Assembly: GCA_902783925.1 (NCBI GenBank)
Contig: CACZSV010000113.1
Coordinates: 1 to 28,186, forward strand
Direction of reading: 5' to 3'
DNA length: 28,186 nt
Source of the DNA: an uncultured Coriobacteriaceae bacterium
Lineage (GTDB): Bacteria; Actinomycetota; Coriobacteriia; Coriobacteriales; QAMH01
Below, in pieces: positions 8,483-15,884 of the stretch (the stretch's first letter is position 1; each line of letters begins with the position of its first letter). The notes below the pieces were generated by a model, which was not told the origin of the DNA, did not search any database, and was given only the letters and a program-made list of their open reading frames with translations. Position numbers and translations under genes: made by a program.

Positions 8483-8512
8483 GTGGTCAACGAGCCTGGC
8501 CGGCCCTCCCAC
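8483..8512 (-). promoter_or_regulatory. candidate L1-binding stem just upstream of rplA
   Basis: The minus strand reads GTGGGAGGGC...GCTCGTTGACCAC, a stem closed by GTGG/CCAC with a purine-rich internal loop, directly before the rplA ribosome binding site. A similar GTGGGAGG...CCAC element between rplK and rplA is recalled from other Actinobacteria. A role as an autogenous L1 operator is inferred. Confidence 0.4.
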
Positions 8513-8573
8513 ATATAGCGATTCCCTTGTGGATCCGCAAAGTACCTAAACTACTTAAACTGTCGAGCGAGGG

Positions 8574-9008
8574 TTACGCCTCTTCGACCAAAACGCCCAT
8601 CGAACGAGCCGTGCCGGCAACGATCTTCTTGGCAGCATCGATGTCGTTTGCGTTGAGGTCGGGCAGCTTGGTCTCGGCGATTTCGGTGAGCTGCGCCTGC
8701 GTGAGCGTGCCAACTTTATCGCGCTGCGGAACACCGCTGCCCTTTTCAATACCAAGCGCCTGGCGGATGAGAACGGCAGCCGGCGGAGTCTTGGTGATAA
8801 AGTCGAAGGTCTTGTCTTCGTAGACGGTGATCTCGACAGGGATGATGGTGTTACCCTTGTCCTGCGTTGCGGCGTTGAATGCCTGGCAGAACTGCATGAT
8901 GTTGACGCCCTGTGCGCCCAGAGCTGGGCCTACCGGGGGAGCCGGATTGGCCTGTCCAGCAGGAATCTGCAGCTTGATAAAGCCGGTGACTTCCTTGTTC
9001 TTAGCCAT
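8574..9008 (-). CDS. rplK: 50S ribosomal protein L11
   Basis: 144 aa. It binds the GTPase-associated centre of 23S rRNA and is the thiostrepton/RelA-relevant protein. The N-terminal domain has FIKLQIPAGQANPAPPVGPALGAQGVNIMQF, from about residue 10, with the conserved proline cluster. The C-terminal RNA-binding domain has KTPPAAVLI and GTARSMGV. The ATG at 9008 follows AGGAAAG. It is first in rplKAJL, about 125 bases after nusG. Confidence 0.98.
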   Translation of the reverse strand: MAKNKEVTGFIKLQIPAGQANPAPPVGPALGAQGVNIMQFCQAFNAATQDKGNTIIPVEITVYEDKTFDFITKTPPAAVLIRQALGIEKGSGVPQRDKVGTLTQAQLTEIAETKLPDLNANDIDAAKKIVAGTARSMGVLVEEA

Positions 9009-9133
9009 TTTTCTTCTTTCCTTACCTGTAGCTGACGCTAAACCGCGCCGTTATCTTTCATGTATATGAAAAACGCTGTGCCACGAGAAGCCCTCTTCCA
9101 CATTGAGGCGCGGCGCTGCGTGTTTCTTCCAAA

Positions 9134-9664
9134 TTAAATCTTTGCCACCTGATCGAAGCTGAGCTCGACGGGTGTCTCGCGTCCAAAAATCGAAACAAGC
9201 ACCTTGACTTTGCCGGCCTCGGGATTGACCTCGGAAACCGTGCCATCGAAGTCTGCGAGCGGCCCGCTGACAACCTTGATCGACTGACCCTCTTCGAGAT
9301 CCGTCGAGGTTTTCTTGGGAGCCTCGGGGCTCACGCGCTTGGTGATCTTGTTGAACTCCTCGCGCGTCAGCGGAACGGGCTGACCCTCGCTGCCAACGAA
9401 CCCAGTGACGCCAGGCGTGTTGCGAACGGCAACCTGCGTGCGGGCATCGAGGTTCATCTTGATGAGGACATAACCCGGAAAGACCTTTTTTTCGGAGGTG
9501 ACGCGGCGGCCACCTTCTTTGATCTCTGTTACTTCTTCGGTGGGAATAAGCACTTCGAAAATATTGTTTTCGAGACCTTGAGTCTCGATGAGGTGCTCAA
9601 TGTTCGTTTTAACTTTGTTCTCATACCCAGAATAGGTATGGACAACGTACCATCTTCTAGCCAT
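9134..9664 (-). CDS. nusG: transcription termination/antitermination factor NusG
   Basis: 176 aa. An N-terminal NGN domain begins MARRWYVVHTYSGYENKVK and includes FPGYVLIKM and the TPGVTGFVG segment. A C-terminal KOW domain (about 120-176) has EGQSIKVVSGPLADFDGTV. NusG binds RNA polymerase and couples it to Rho or to the ribosome. Its ATG overlaps the end of secE by eight bases (secE ends AATGGCTAG), so the two are likely translationally coupled. Confidence 0.98.
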   Translation of the reverse strand: MARRWYVVHTYSGYENKVKTNIEHLIETQGLENNIFEVLIPTEEVTEIKEGGRRVTSEKKVFPGYVLIKMNLDARTQVAVRNTPGVTGFVGSEGQPVPLTREEFNKITKRVSPEAPKKTSTDLEEGQSIKVVSGPLADFDGTVSEVNPEAGKVKVLVSIFGRETPVELSFDQVAKI

Positions 9665-10070
9665 TGGCGTTCACTCCAAGAGATGCGATGGCATCGAGCG
9701 GAATAATGATGATGTTATCGATAATGGCGATGTAGACACCGAAAAAGATGAGAGCACCGATGACGATGACGCTCGCGTTGATAAGCTCGGGGCGCGTCGG
9801 CCAGACTACGCGCTGCATCTCGCCTTTGACTTCTTTGCAGTAAGTGACAAAGCGGGTCCACAGGCCGGGCTTGGCGTGTTTGCCGTCTTTGCCCTTAGCT
9901 GCAACCTTGTTCTTAGCCTTTTCGGTCTCTTTATCTTTTCTTCCGGAGAGGATGCCCGTTTTCTTTTCGGGCTCGGCGGATTTCGCCTGAGCAATATCGC
10001 GCGCGGACTGAGCTTTCTGCTCTTCGGTGCGTGTATCGCGTTTCCTCTTCTTATGCTTCTTTTGAGCCAT
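9657..10070 (-). CDS. secE: preprotein translocase subunit SecE
   Basis: 137 aa. The small essential subunit of the SecYEG channel. The N-terminal 80 or so residues are charged and lysine-rich (MAQKKHKKRKRDTRTEEQ), an extension seen in several Actinobacteria. The conserved amphipathic segment EVKGEMQRVVWPTRPELINAS is followed by one membrane helix (VIVIGALIFFGVYIAIIDNI). The ribosome binding site is weak. A strong terminator (10103-10129) lies only about 30 bases upstream, which is odd for a gene with no visible promoter of its own. Confidence 0.95.
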   Translation of the reverse strand: MAQKKHKKRKRDTRTEEQKAQSARDIAQAKSAEPEKKTGILSGRKDKETEKAKNKVAAKGKDGKHAKPGLWTRFVTYCKEVKGEMQRVVWPTRPELINASVIVIGALIFFGVYIAIIDNIIIIPLDAIASLGVNANG

Positions 10071-10102
10071 CTTGTTTTCGCTTTCTCAAGGCTTGACTGC
10101 CT

Positions 10103-10129
10103 AAAAAAGAGCCAACGCGAAGGTTGGCT
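10103..10129 (-). terminator. intrinsic terminator after tRNA-Trp
   Basis: On the minus strand AGCCAAC pairs with GTTGGCT around a CTTCGC loop, followed by CTTTTTT. It begins about nine bases after the tRNA-Trp CCA and ends about 32 bases before the secE start. Confidence 0.85.
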
Positions 10130-10138
10130 AAGAAAAAC

Positions 10139-10215
10139 TGGCAGGCCAGGAGGGACTCGAACCCCCAACATCCGGTTTTGGAGACCGGCGCTCTACCAAT
10201 TGGAGCTACTGGCCT
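10139..10215 (-). tRNA. tRNA-Trp (anticodon CCA)
   Basis: A complete cloverleaf: acceptor AGGCCAG/CTGGCCT, discriminator G and encoded CCA. The anticodon loop CTCCAAA gives CCA. The T-arm carries GGTTCGAGTCC. It lies between rpmG and secE, a position conserved in several phyla. Just upstream, a CGGCTAC/GTAGCCG hairpin (10224-10242) separates it from rpmG and may be a processing site. Confidence 0.97.
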
Positions 10216-10254
10216 GTACCTGCCGGCTACATATTGTAGCCGAGCGTAGAACAC

Positions 10255-10404
10255 TTAGCGAGTCTCACGATGGAGCGTATGGTGACCGCACCACCTGCAG
10301 TACTTCTTGAGCTCGATGCGCTCGGGATTGTTCTGCTTGTTCTTCTTGGTCGTGTAATTACGGCGTTTGCACTCAGTGCAGGCCAAAGTGACCATCGTGC
10401 GCAT
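10255..10404 (-). CDS. rpmG: 50S ribosomal protein L33 (zinc-ribbon form)
   Basis: A 49-aa protein, MRTMVTLACTECKRRNYTT to HTLHRETR. It has two Cys pairs, CTEC and CRWC, so it is the zinc-binding (C+) form of L33. GGAGG precedes the ATG at 10404 by about seven bases; a second in-frame ATG at 10395 would remove three residues. It lies between tuf and tRNA-Trp, as in the Thermus-type tuf-rpmG-trpT-secE order. Confidence 0.93.
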   Translation of the reverse strand: MRTMVTLACTECKRRNYTTKKNKQNNPERIELKKYCRWCGHHTLHRETR

Positions 10405-10420
10405 TGTAAATCCTCCTAAA

Positions 10421-10480
10421 GCGCAGACATGCCCGGCGGCGCATGGCCGCCGGGCCTATCTGCTATTTTTCAATCTGCGC
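10421..10480 (-). other. long stem-loop between tuf and rpmG
   Basis: GCCCGGCGGC (10431-10440) pairs perfectly with GCCGCCGGGC (10446-10455). An outer stem GCGCAGA (10421-10427) pairs with TCTGCGC (10474-10480). No U-tract follows it in the direction of transcription, so a transcript-stabilising or processing structure is more likely than a terminator. Confidence 0.5.
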
Positions 10481-10481
10481 G

Positions 10482-11687
10482 TTACTCGATGATCTCGGTA
10501 ACACGACCAGAGCCGACCGTACGGCCACCCTCACGGATAGCGAACTTGAGGCCCTCTTCCATTGCGATCGGGTGGATGAGCTCGCCGGTAATCTCGACGT
10601 TGTCACCCGGCATAACCATCTCGACGCCCTCGGGCAGAACAACGGTGCCCGTGATGTCGGTGGTGCGGAAGTAGAACTGCGGACGATAGTTGGTGAAGAA
10701 CGGGGTGTGACGGCCGCCCTCTTCTTTGGTCAGTACGTAAACCTTGCCCTTGAACTTGGTGTGCGGGGTAACGGAGCCCGGCTTGCAGATAACCTGACCG
10801 CGCTCGATCTCTTCGCGCTTGATGCCGCGGAGGAGCAGACCAACGTTGTCGCCAGCCTCTGCCTCATCGAGCAGCTTGCGGAACATCTCGACGCCGGTGA
10901 CAACCGTCTTCTGCGTCTCGCGGATGCCGATGATCTCGACTTCGTCGTTGACGCGGCAGACACCGCGCTCGACACGACCGGTGGCGACGGTGCCACGGCC
11001 GGTGATGGTGAAGACGTCCTCGATAGCCATGAGGAACGGCTTGTCGGTCTCACGAGCGGGAGTCGGAATGTAGTTGTCGACTGCGTCCATGAGCTCCCAG
11101 ATTGCCTCCTGGTAGGAAGCGTCACCTTCGAGGGCTTTGAGAGCGGAACCGCGGATAATGGGGATATCATCTCCGGGGAAGTCATACTCGGTGAGCAGGT
11201 CGCGGGTCTCCATCTCGACGAGGTCGATGAGCTCTTCGTCATCAACCATGTCGCACTTGTTCAGGAAAACGACGATGTAGGGAACGCCGACCTGACGAGC
11301 GAGCAGGATGTGCTCGCGGGTCTGAGCCATCGGGCCGTCGGTGGCGGCGATAACCAGAATGGCGCCGTCCATCTGAGCAGCACCCGTGATCATGTTCTTG
11401 ACATAGTCAGCGTGGCCCGGGCAGTCGACGTGCGCATAGTGGCGGCCGTCGGTCTCGTACTCGATATGAGCGATGGAGATCGTAATACCACGCTCGCGCT
11501 CTTCGGGAGCCTTATCGATGTCTTCGAATGCGGTGAAGTCGGCGTTTGCGGTGCCATGAGAACCGTCGTTCTCGGAAAGAGTCTTGGAAATAGCTGCGGT
11601 CAGCGTGGTCTTTCCATGGTCGACGTGGCCGATCGTGCCGATGTTTACATGCGGCTTAGAGCGGTCAAAATGTTCCTTTTCAGCCAT
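10482..11687 (-). CDS. tuf: elongation factor Tu
   Basis: 401 aa. The GTPase that delivers aminoacyl-tRNA to the ribosome. It has GHVDHGKT (residues 20-27), the effector segment with APEERERGITI, then DCPGHADY and NKCD. The C-terminal beta barrels end GGRTVGSGRVTEIIE. The ATG at 11687 is chosen: GGAGG lies five to six bases upstream and MAEKEHFDRSKPHVNIG fits family N-termini; upstream in-frame codons would add nine atypical residues. It follows four tRNA genes, the tRNA-tufB arrangement. The leader holds the hairpins CACGTT/AACGTG (11723-11738) and AACTGCTCC/GGGGCAGTT (11764-11785). Confidence 0.99.
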   Translation of the reverse strand: MAEKEHFDRSKPHVNIGTIGHVDHGKTTLTAAISKTLSENDGSHGTANADFTAFEDIDKAPEERERGITISIAHIEYETDGRHYAHVDCPGHADYVKNMITGAAQMDGAILVIAATDGPMAQTREHILLARQVGVPYIVVFLNKCDMVDDEELIDLVEMETRDLLTEYDFPGDDIPIIRGSALKALEGDASYQEAIWELMDAVDNYIPTPARETDKPFLMAIEDVFTITGRGTVATGRVERGVCRVNDEVEIIGIRETQKTVVTGVEMFRKLLDEAEAGDNVGLLLRGIKREEIERGQVICKPGSVTPHTKFKGKVYVLTKEEGGRHTPFFTNYRPQFYFRTTDITGTVVLPEGVEMVMPGDNVEITGELIHPIAMEEGLKFAIREGGRTVGSGRVTEIIE

Positions 11688-11794
11688 CATATCCTCCTGT
11701 TTGCTGTCTTGCATTACACGCCCACGTTTGAGAACGTGTTGTAGCTTCCTATTTTATACGTAGAACTGCCCCGAAAGGAGCAGTTTTATAAACT

Positions 11795-11871
11795 TGGTAG
11801 CGGCGATTGGACTCGAACCAATGGCAACACGGGTATGAACCGTGCGCTCTAACCAACTGAGCTACGCCGCC
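11795..11871 (-). tRNA. tRNA-Met (anticodon CAT)
   Basis: GGCGGCGTAGCTCAGTTGG opens the gene. The anticodon loop TTCATAC gives CAT; discriminator A and CCA are encoded. The 5' end and D-arm look like elongator tRNA-Met rather than initiator. A lysidine-modified tRNA-Ile cannot be strictly excluded by anticodon alone. Confidence 0.93.
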
Positions 11872-11946
11872 ATTTTCAGCTCTGCCAAATCCACACGTAT
11901 TACAAAATCACACATACAATATAGAATGCAGAGGCTTGTTACTTGC

Positions 11947-12021
11947 TGGAGCCTGTGATCGGATTTGAACCGATGGCCTCATCCTTACCAAGGATGTGCT
12001 CTACCCCTGAGCTACACAGGC
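11947..12021 (-). tRNA. tRNA-Thr (anticodon GGT)
   Basis: Acceptor GCCTGTG/CACAGGC, discriminator U and encoded CCA. The anticodon loop TTGGTAA gives GGT. It is followed by tRNA-Met and tuf, as the GGT isoacceptor (thrT) precedes tufB in E. coli. Confidence 0.96.
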
Positions 12022-12024
12022 AAA

Positions 12025-12109
12025 TGGTGGGCGCGCATGGATTCGAACCATGGTAGGCAAAGCCAACGGGTTTACAGCCCGTCCCGATTAACCACTCCGG
12101 CACACGCCC
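12025..12109 (-). tRNA. tRNA-Tyr (anticodon GTA)
   Basis: A type II tRNA with a long variable arm. Acceptor GGGCGTG/CGCGCCC, anticodon loop CTGTAAA giving GTA, discriminator A and encoded CCA. It is only three bases from the following tRNA-Thr. Confidence 0.96.
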
Positions 12110-12186
12110 ATTTTTTGAAACTCACTAACATGTATACGCTTTTCAAGCTGCAAGCTCGCGACGAAATAGCCGCATAGCGGTCATGG

Positions 12187-12215
12187 ATAATACCGCGCCG
12201 CGCGGCCAATGTCAA
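12187..12215 (-). promoter_or_regulatory. strong sigma-70 promoter for tRNA-Tyr/Thr/Met-tuf
   Basis: On the minus strand a perfect TTGACA -35 box (12210-12215) and TATTAT -10 box (12187-12192) are separated by exactly 17 bases, itself a GC-rich spacer. It fires toward tRNA-Tyr 78 bases away. This is the best consensus promoter in the window and fits high expression of EF-Tu and tRNAs. The rest of the 12110-12285 gap holds no gene. Confidence 0.85.
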
Positions 12216-12285
12216 CGAAAAAGCGACAGTACCACGCATCCGGGCGTATCCGCAAGCAGCTCCCCAAGCGTCCACACGAAAGGAA

Positions 12286-12360
12286 TGGTGCCAGTGGCAG
12301 GAATCGAACCCGCAACCGTCGGTTTACAAAACCGCTGCGCTACCGTTGCGCCACACTGGC
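12286..12360 (-). tRNA. tRNA-Thr (anticodon TGT)
   Basis: Acceptor GCCAGTG/CACTGGC, discriminator A and encoded CCA. The anticodon loop TTTGTAA gives TGT. It begins 33 bases after the yacP stop, so it may be co-transcribed with that operon; the tRNA-Tyr promoter lies downstream of it. Confidence 0.95.
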
Positions 12361-12393
12361 CCCCAATCGGATGGCAGTGTACCACACCTGCGG

Positions 12394-12936
12394 CTAATCG
12401 CCGTGCACAATTGCATTGAGCTTTGAAAGCGTGTCTTTGTCGAGACGTCCGGCAATCGTGTTCTTGGGTCGCTCAGTTTGCGAATTCTCACGCCACTCCT
12501 GCTCGAGAATCTCGCTGTCCATGCCAAATCCCGCCGCGGACATGCGTGTGACCCCGCCGCCATACACCGTCGATTGGATGGTGAAATCAGACGAAACAAC
12601 CACGACTTCCAGGCCTTGCTCACGCGCTTCATGCGCAAGATTCTCGATAACGGAATCTGCGCTCACGCCGCTCGGGGAAAAGATAATGTCTATTCCCGCC
12701 TTCTTGCTGGGCTCGCCTGCAGAATCGGGATTGCCCGCCCCATCGAATACGACCGTGCAACGTTCGTAGTTGCCCTGGACAAAGTAGGCGGCGTCGTTCA
12801 CGAGCGCTTCGCGCGCCTTGTTCCAACCAGCGCCGCCTTCGAAATCGAGGCCAAGACCCGCGTATCGTTTGTTATTACGGATTACGTTATACCCATCGAT
12901 TATCAGGACTTGGTGACGTTGCATTGCCTCATCCAT
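12394..12936 (-). CDS. NYN/PIN-like nuclease, YacP/Rae1 family
   Basis: 180 aa. YacP (Rae1) of Bacillus is a ribosome-associated endoribonuclease. The features of an NYN (PIN-like) nuclease are visible: acidic residue in VLIIDGYNVI (about residues 10-19), TVVFDGAGNPD, a middle acidic patch DSVIENLAHE, and VVVVSSDFTIQ. The gene overlaps the end of rlmB by 34 bases if ATG 12936 is used, or by 22 if ATG 12924 (MQRHQVLI) is used; neither has a good ribosome binding site, so translation is probably coupled. Placement after cysS-rlmB matches Bacillus. Confidence 0.85.
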   Translation of the reverse strand: MDEAMQRHQVLIIDGYNVIRNNKRYAGLGLDFEGGAGWNKAREALVNDAAYFVQGNYERCTVVFDGAGNPDSAGEPSKKAGIDIIFSPSGVSADSVIENLAHEAREQGLEVVVVSSDFTIQSTVYGGGVTRMSAAGFGMDSEILEQEWRENSQTERPKNTIAGRLDKDTLSKLNAIVHGD

Positions 12937-13667
12937 TCGTACGCGAGCGCCGTTGTCGCCTGTGCGACGTTGAGCGATTCGACACGTCCTACTTGGGGCA
13001 GTTTCACAAGCAAGTCGCAGATTTTAAGCGTGAGCTTTGAAAGACCCGATCCTTCTGAGCCCATCACGAGGACGATACGGCCAGAGAGCGGAGCATCCCA
13101 TAGCAGCGATTGCGCGTGCTCGCTTGCACCAACGATCCAAAAGCCCTCGTCCTTGAGTCTTTCGAGGTTGGTCGCGAGATTCGCCTCGAGCGCAATGGGC
13201 AGATGCGCCACTGCGCCAGCAGATGTTTTATACGACGCCATGTTCACGCGCGCGCTGCGCTTGTTCTGGATAAGAACCCCGCAAGCGCCAACGACTTCGG
13301 CACTCCGCACTATCGCACCAAAATTGCCGGCGTCGGTCACATGGTCACAAGCGATGATGAGCGCGTTCTGCTTTCCCGCAGCACGTTGCACAAGGTCCTC
13401 GAGCGACGCATACGAATATGGAGCGACCTGTGCCACGATTCCCTGATGCGCTCCACGTGAGGAGCGTTCTTCGAGCTCGCGTTTGGTCGCGCGTTCGATG
13501 GCTATACCATCCGAGCGCAGGCGGGCGAGCAGCTTCGAGCAGCGCTTATCTGCAATCGCCGCGTCGCTTGCATACACAACTTGCACGGGAACGCCGGCTT
13601 CGACTGCCTCTTCGAGAGCGTGCCGGCCTTCGAGGAATTCATTTTCCGTAGACAACACGAGCTCCAT
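12903..13667 (-). CDS. rlmB: 23S rRNA 2'-O-methyltransferase, TrmH/SpoU family
   Basis: 254 aa. The likely product methylates 23S rRNA (Gm2251 in E. coli numbering) using S-adenosylmethionine. The N-terminal substrate-binding domain starts LEGRHALEEAVEAG. The SPOUT knot shows the three SpoU motifs: DHVTDAGNFGAIVRSAE, LVMGSEGSGLS and LPQVGRVESLNVAQATT. It starts 29 bases inside the end of cysS, and yacP starts within its own end, so the three genes form one tightly packed unit. RlmB and related TrmH members cannot be fully separated by sequence alone; the context favours RlmB. Confidence 0.92.
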   Translation of the reverse strand: MELVLSTENEFLEGRHALEEAVEAGVPVQVVYASDAAIADKRCSKLLARLRSDGIAIERATKRELEERSSRGAHQGIVAQVAPYSYASLEDLVQRAAGKQNALIIACDHVTDAGNFGAIVRSAEVVGACGVLIQNKRSARVNMASYKTSAGAVAHLPIALEANLATNLERLKDEGFWIVGASEHAQSLLWDAPLSGRIVLVMGSEGSGLSKLTLKICDLLVKLPQVGRVESLNVAQATTALAYEWMRQCNVTKS

Positions 13668-15129
13668 TTGGCGTATCTTCTATTACAAATCCAAGCCCTG
13701 CCAGGCCGTCGCGCACGGCATCCGCACGCGCCCAATCCTTGACTGAACGGGCCTCTTGACGTGAGGCGAGAAGCGCCTCGACAGCGTCTTGCACATTTTC
13801 GCCTTCGTAGCCGGTGAGTTCCTTTGCAAGCGCGCAAACCTCATCAGCATTCTCGATAGCTTCTTCTTGAGTGATGTGAATTCCCAGAACCCCAAGCAGC
13901 TTTTCGATGGCGTCCGCGTTGGCTATTGCCGCCTTGCGTGCTACATCACCCATGGTTTCGTTTTCCTCGAGAAAGCGATTGCAGAAACTCACGAACGTGA
14001 AGACTGCGGCCAGAGCACCGGCAGAGTTGAAGTCGTCATCCATCGCCTCGATGAAGTCCGCGTGCATTTTCTCGCGGGCACTATCGCAAGCTGCGAGATC
14101 CGTATCTTCGGACGGAGCAGCATTCTGCGCACTCCAGCGAAGATTACGAACCACCGTCGTTATGCGCTCGAGCGACGAAGCGGCCTCTTTCAAGCGGTCG
14201 TCGCCAAAATTCAAAGGCGAACGATAATGCGTCTGAAGCATGAGAAGGCGCAGGGCTTCGGCATCGCAGGTATCCAAAACGTCCTTGAGAAGGAGGAAGT
14301 TGCCGAGGCTCTTGGACATTTTCTCGTCCTCGCCCGTTTCCTCGTTATGGATATTGAGCATGCCTGAGTGCATCCAGAAATTGACGAACTTCTCGCCGTA
14401 TGCTGCTTCCGTCTGGGCTTTCTCGTTTTCATGGTGGGGGAACGCAAGATCGTTTCCTCCACCGTGAATGTCGAGCGGCAAGCCGAGATACTTCTGCGAC
14501 ATAGCCGAGCACTCGAGATGCCAGCCCGGACGTCCTTCGCCCCACGGTGAGTTCCAGTGAGGCTCGCCAGGCTTTGCCGCTTTCCAAAGCGCAAAGTCGA
14601 GCGGGTCACGCTTGAGCTCGTTCACGTCAACGCGAGCACCGCTTTCAAGCTCATCGACGTTACGGTTCGACAGTTCACCGTAATTCGCAAACGAGCGGAC
14701 CGAAAAATACACGTCGCCTTGGGATTCGTACGCATGCCCACGGTCGATGAGCAGCTGCACGAGCGCAATCATCTCGGAGATTTCTTGTGTCGCACGAGGG
14801 CGCACGTCTGGATCGTCGATTCCAAAACGATGCATGGTCTCGATAAACGCTTCCGTATAAAACGCGGCGATTTCCTCGGGGGTTTTCCCCTCTTCGTGAG
14901 CACGATTGATGATTTTGTCATCGACATCAGTAATGTTCTGAACAAACGTGACATCGTACCCGCGAAACGAGAGGTATTTGCGCACAACGTCAAACGTCAG
15001 AAACGTACGCGCGTTACCGATATGAATATGGTTGTAGACAGTGGGACCACACGCATACATCGCAACCTTACCTGGTTCACGAGGAACGAACTCCTCCTTG
15101 CGGTGAGTTGCGGAATTGTAGATTTGCAT
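13639..15129 (-). CDS. cysS: cysteinyl-tRNA synthetase
   Basis: 496 aa, class I aminoacyl-tRNA synthetase charging tRNA-Cys. It has the HIGH-type motif HIHIGN (34-39) and KMSKS (270-274). The zinc ligands that discriminate cysteine are all present: C27, C207, H232 and E236. The C-terminal helical bundle ends TPNGARVVYGK. AAGGAG lies just before the ATG at 15129. The promoter at 15166-15195 starts the cysS-rlmB-yacP unit. No T-box leader was recognised upstream. Confidence 0.98.
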   Translation of the reverse strand: MQIYNSATHRKEEFVPREPGKVAMYACGPTVYNHIHIGNARTFLTFDVVRKYLSFRGYDVTFVQNITDVDDKIINRAHEEGKTPEEIAAFYTEAFIETMHRFGIDDPDVRPRATQEISEMIALVQLLIDRGHAYESQGDVYFSVRSFANYGELSNRNVDELESGARVDVNELKRDPLDFALWKAAKPGEPHWNSPWGEGRPGWHLECSAMSQKYLGLPLDIHGGGNDLAFPHHENEKAQTEAAYGEKFVNFWMHSGMLNIHNEETGEDEKMSKSLGNFLLLKDVLDTCDAEALRLLMLQTHYRSPLNFGDDRLKEAASSLERITTVVRNLRWSAQNAAPSEDTDLAACDSAREKMHADFIEAMDDDFNSAGALAAVFTFVSFCNRFLEENETMGDVARKAAIANADAIEKLLGVLGIHITQEEAIENADEVCALAKELTGYEGENVQDAVEALLASRQEARSVKDWARADAVRDGLAGLGFVIEDTPNGARVVYGK

Positions 15130-15165
15130 GGTGACTCCTTGGTCTAGCGTTGTGCGTGATTCAGC

Positions 15166-15195
15166 ATCTTATCAGGAAAGGCAGGTGCATGTCAT
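15166..15195 (-). promoter_or_regulatory. sigma-70-type promoter of cysS-rlmB-yacP
   Basis: ATGACA (15190-15195) and TAAGAT (15166-15171) on the minus strand, 18 bases apart, with the -10 box 37 bases before the cysS ATG. The -10 is preceded by TGA, close to an extended -10. Confidence 0.55.
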
Positions 15196-15223
15196 TCGTA
15201 GCAGGGCCATAGTTTAGGCGTAT

Positions 15224-15387
15224 GCAGGCGCATGCGGCATGCGTGCGATTTCGCGAGCTGCGAGGTGTGTGGACTCAGCGGGAGCGAGGATTGCCCGAGC
15301 GTGCGGAGCGCGCGAGTTCCGCAGCTGCCGCGCCCTAAGCGACGAGCGGGTAGCGTGCGCATGAACGCGCATGCCGCATGCATCTGC
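15224..15387. repeat. intergenic MITE-like / structured repeat, copy B
   Basis: A 164-bp element ended by 20-bp inverted repeats that match at 18 positions: GCAGGCGCATGCGGCATGCG at 15224-15243 and the complement of GCAGATGCATGCGGCATGCG at 15368-15387. The interior shares ordered blocks with the element at 3104-3255, but its central hairpin has a different sequence (GCGTGC/GCGCGC). It lies 11 bases after the ispF stop and upstream of the cysS promoter. No coding capacity is evident. Confidence 0.6.
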
Positions 15388-15398
15388 AGCGGCGTGTG

Positions 15399-15875
15399 CT
15401 ACTCCTTCGAGAGCAGGCACACCGCTTGCGCAGAAGCACCTTCTCCACGACCCTCGTAGCCAAGATGCTCCGTTGTCGTCGCCTTGACCCCAACGTTATC
15501 TACGTCCACGTGAAGTGCCTCGGCGATATTGACGCGCATCTGCTCGCGATACGGGGATATCTTGGGCTGCTGGAGCATGATAACGGAGTCGATGTCGACA
15601 ATTTCGAACCCACGCTCTTTCACGAGCTTGCCCACGGCCTCGAGCAGGCGAATCGAGTCTGCGTCCTTGTATGCTGGGTCTGTATCGGGGAATAGCTTGC
15701 CAATATCCCCCGCTCTCATTGCGCTGAGAATCGCGTCCATGATGGCGTGAACGAGCACGTCCGCATCCGAGTGCCCGTCGAGTCCCTTCTCAAAGGGTAT
15801 CTCGACGCCACCCAATATCAGCTTGCGTCCGCTTGCAAATGCATGAACATCGTAGCCGAGCCCGATTCGCTGCAT
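15399..15875 (-). CDS. ispF: 2-C-methyl-D-erythritol 2,4-cyclodiphosphate synthase
   Basis: 158 aa. Fifth step of the MEP isoprenoid pathway, forming MEcPP from CDP-ME 2-phosphate. It begins MQRIGLGYDVHAF with metal ligands D9 and H11, a third at H43 in DADVLVHAIMDA, and the conserved C-terminal KATTTEHLGYEGRGEG. The length is standard. It starts nine bases after the ispD stop, so the two are co-transcribed. Prenyl units made here would feed the polyprenyl synthase at 26380-27411. Confidence 0.98.
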   Translation of the reverse strand: MQRIGLGYDVHAFASGRKLILGGVEIPFEKGLDGHSDADVLVHAIMDAILSAMRAGDIGKLFPDTDPAYKDADSIRLLEAVGKLVKERGFEIVDIDSVIMLQQPKISPYREQMRVNIAEALHVDVDNVGVKATTTEHLGYEGRGEGASAQAVCLLSKE

Positions 15876-15884
15876 AGTCCCCCG

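Noticed and set aside
10443..11744. A 433-codon plus-strand open frame opposite tuf
   Set aside because: It is the mirror of the highly biased EF-Tu codons; its product is low in diversity and matches no family.
11965..12419. Small open frames across the tRNA cluster
   Set aside because: They overlap well-formed tRNA genes and a promoter.
15130..15223. T-box leader before cysS
   Set aside because: No T-box sequence, specifier stem or antiterminator was recognised, and the promoter lies only about 37 bases before the start codon.
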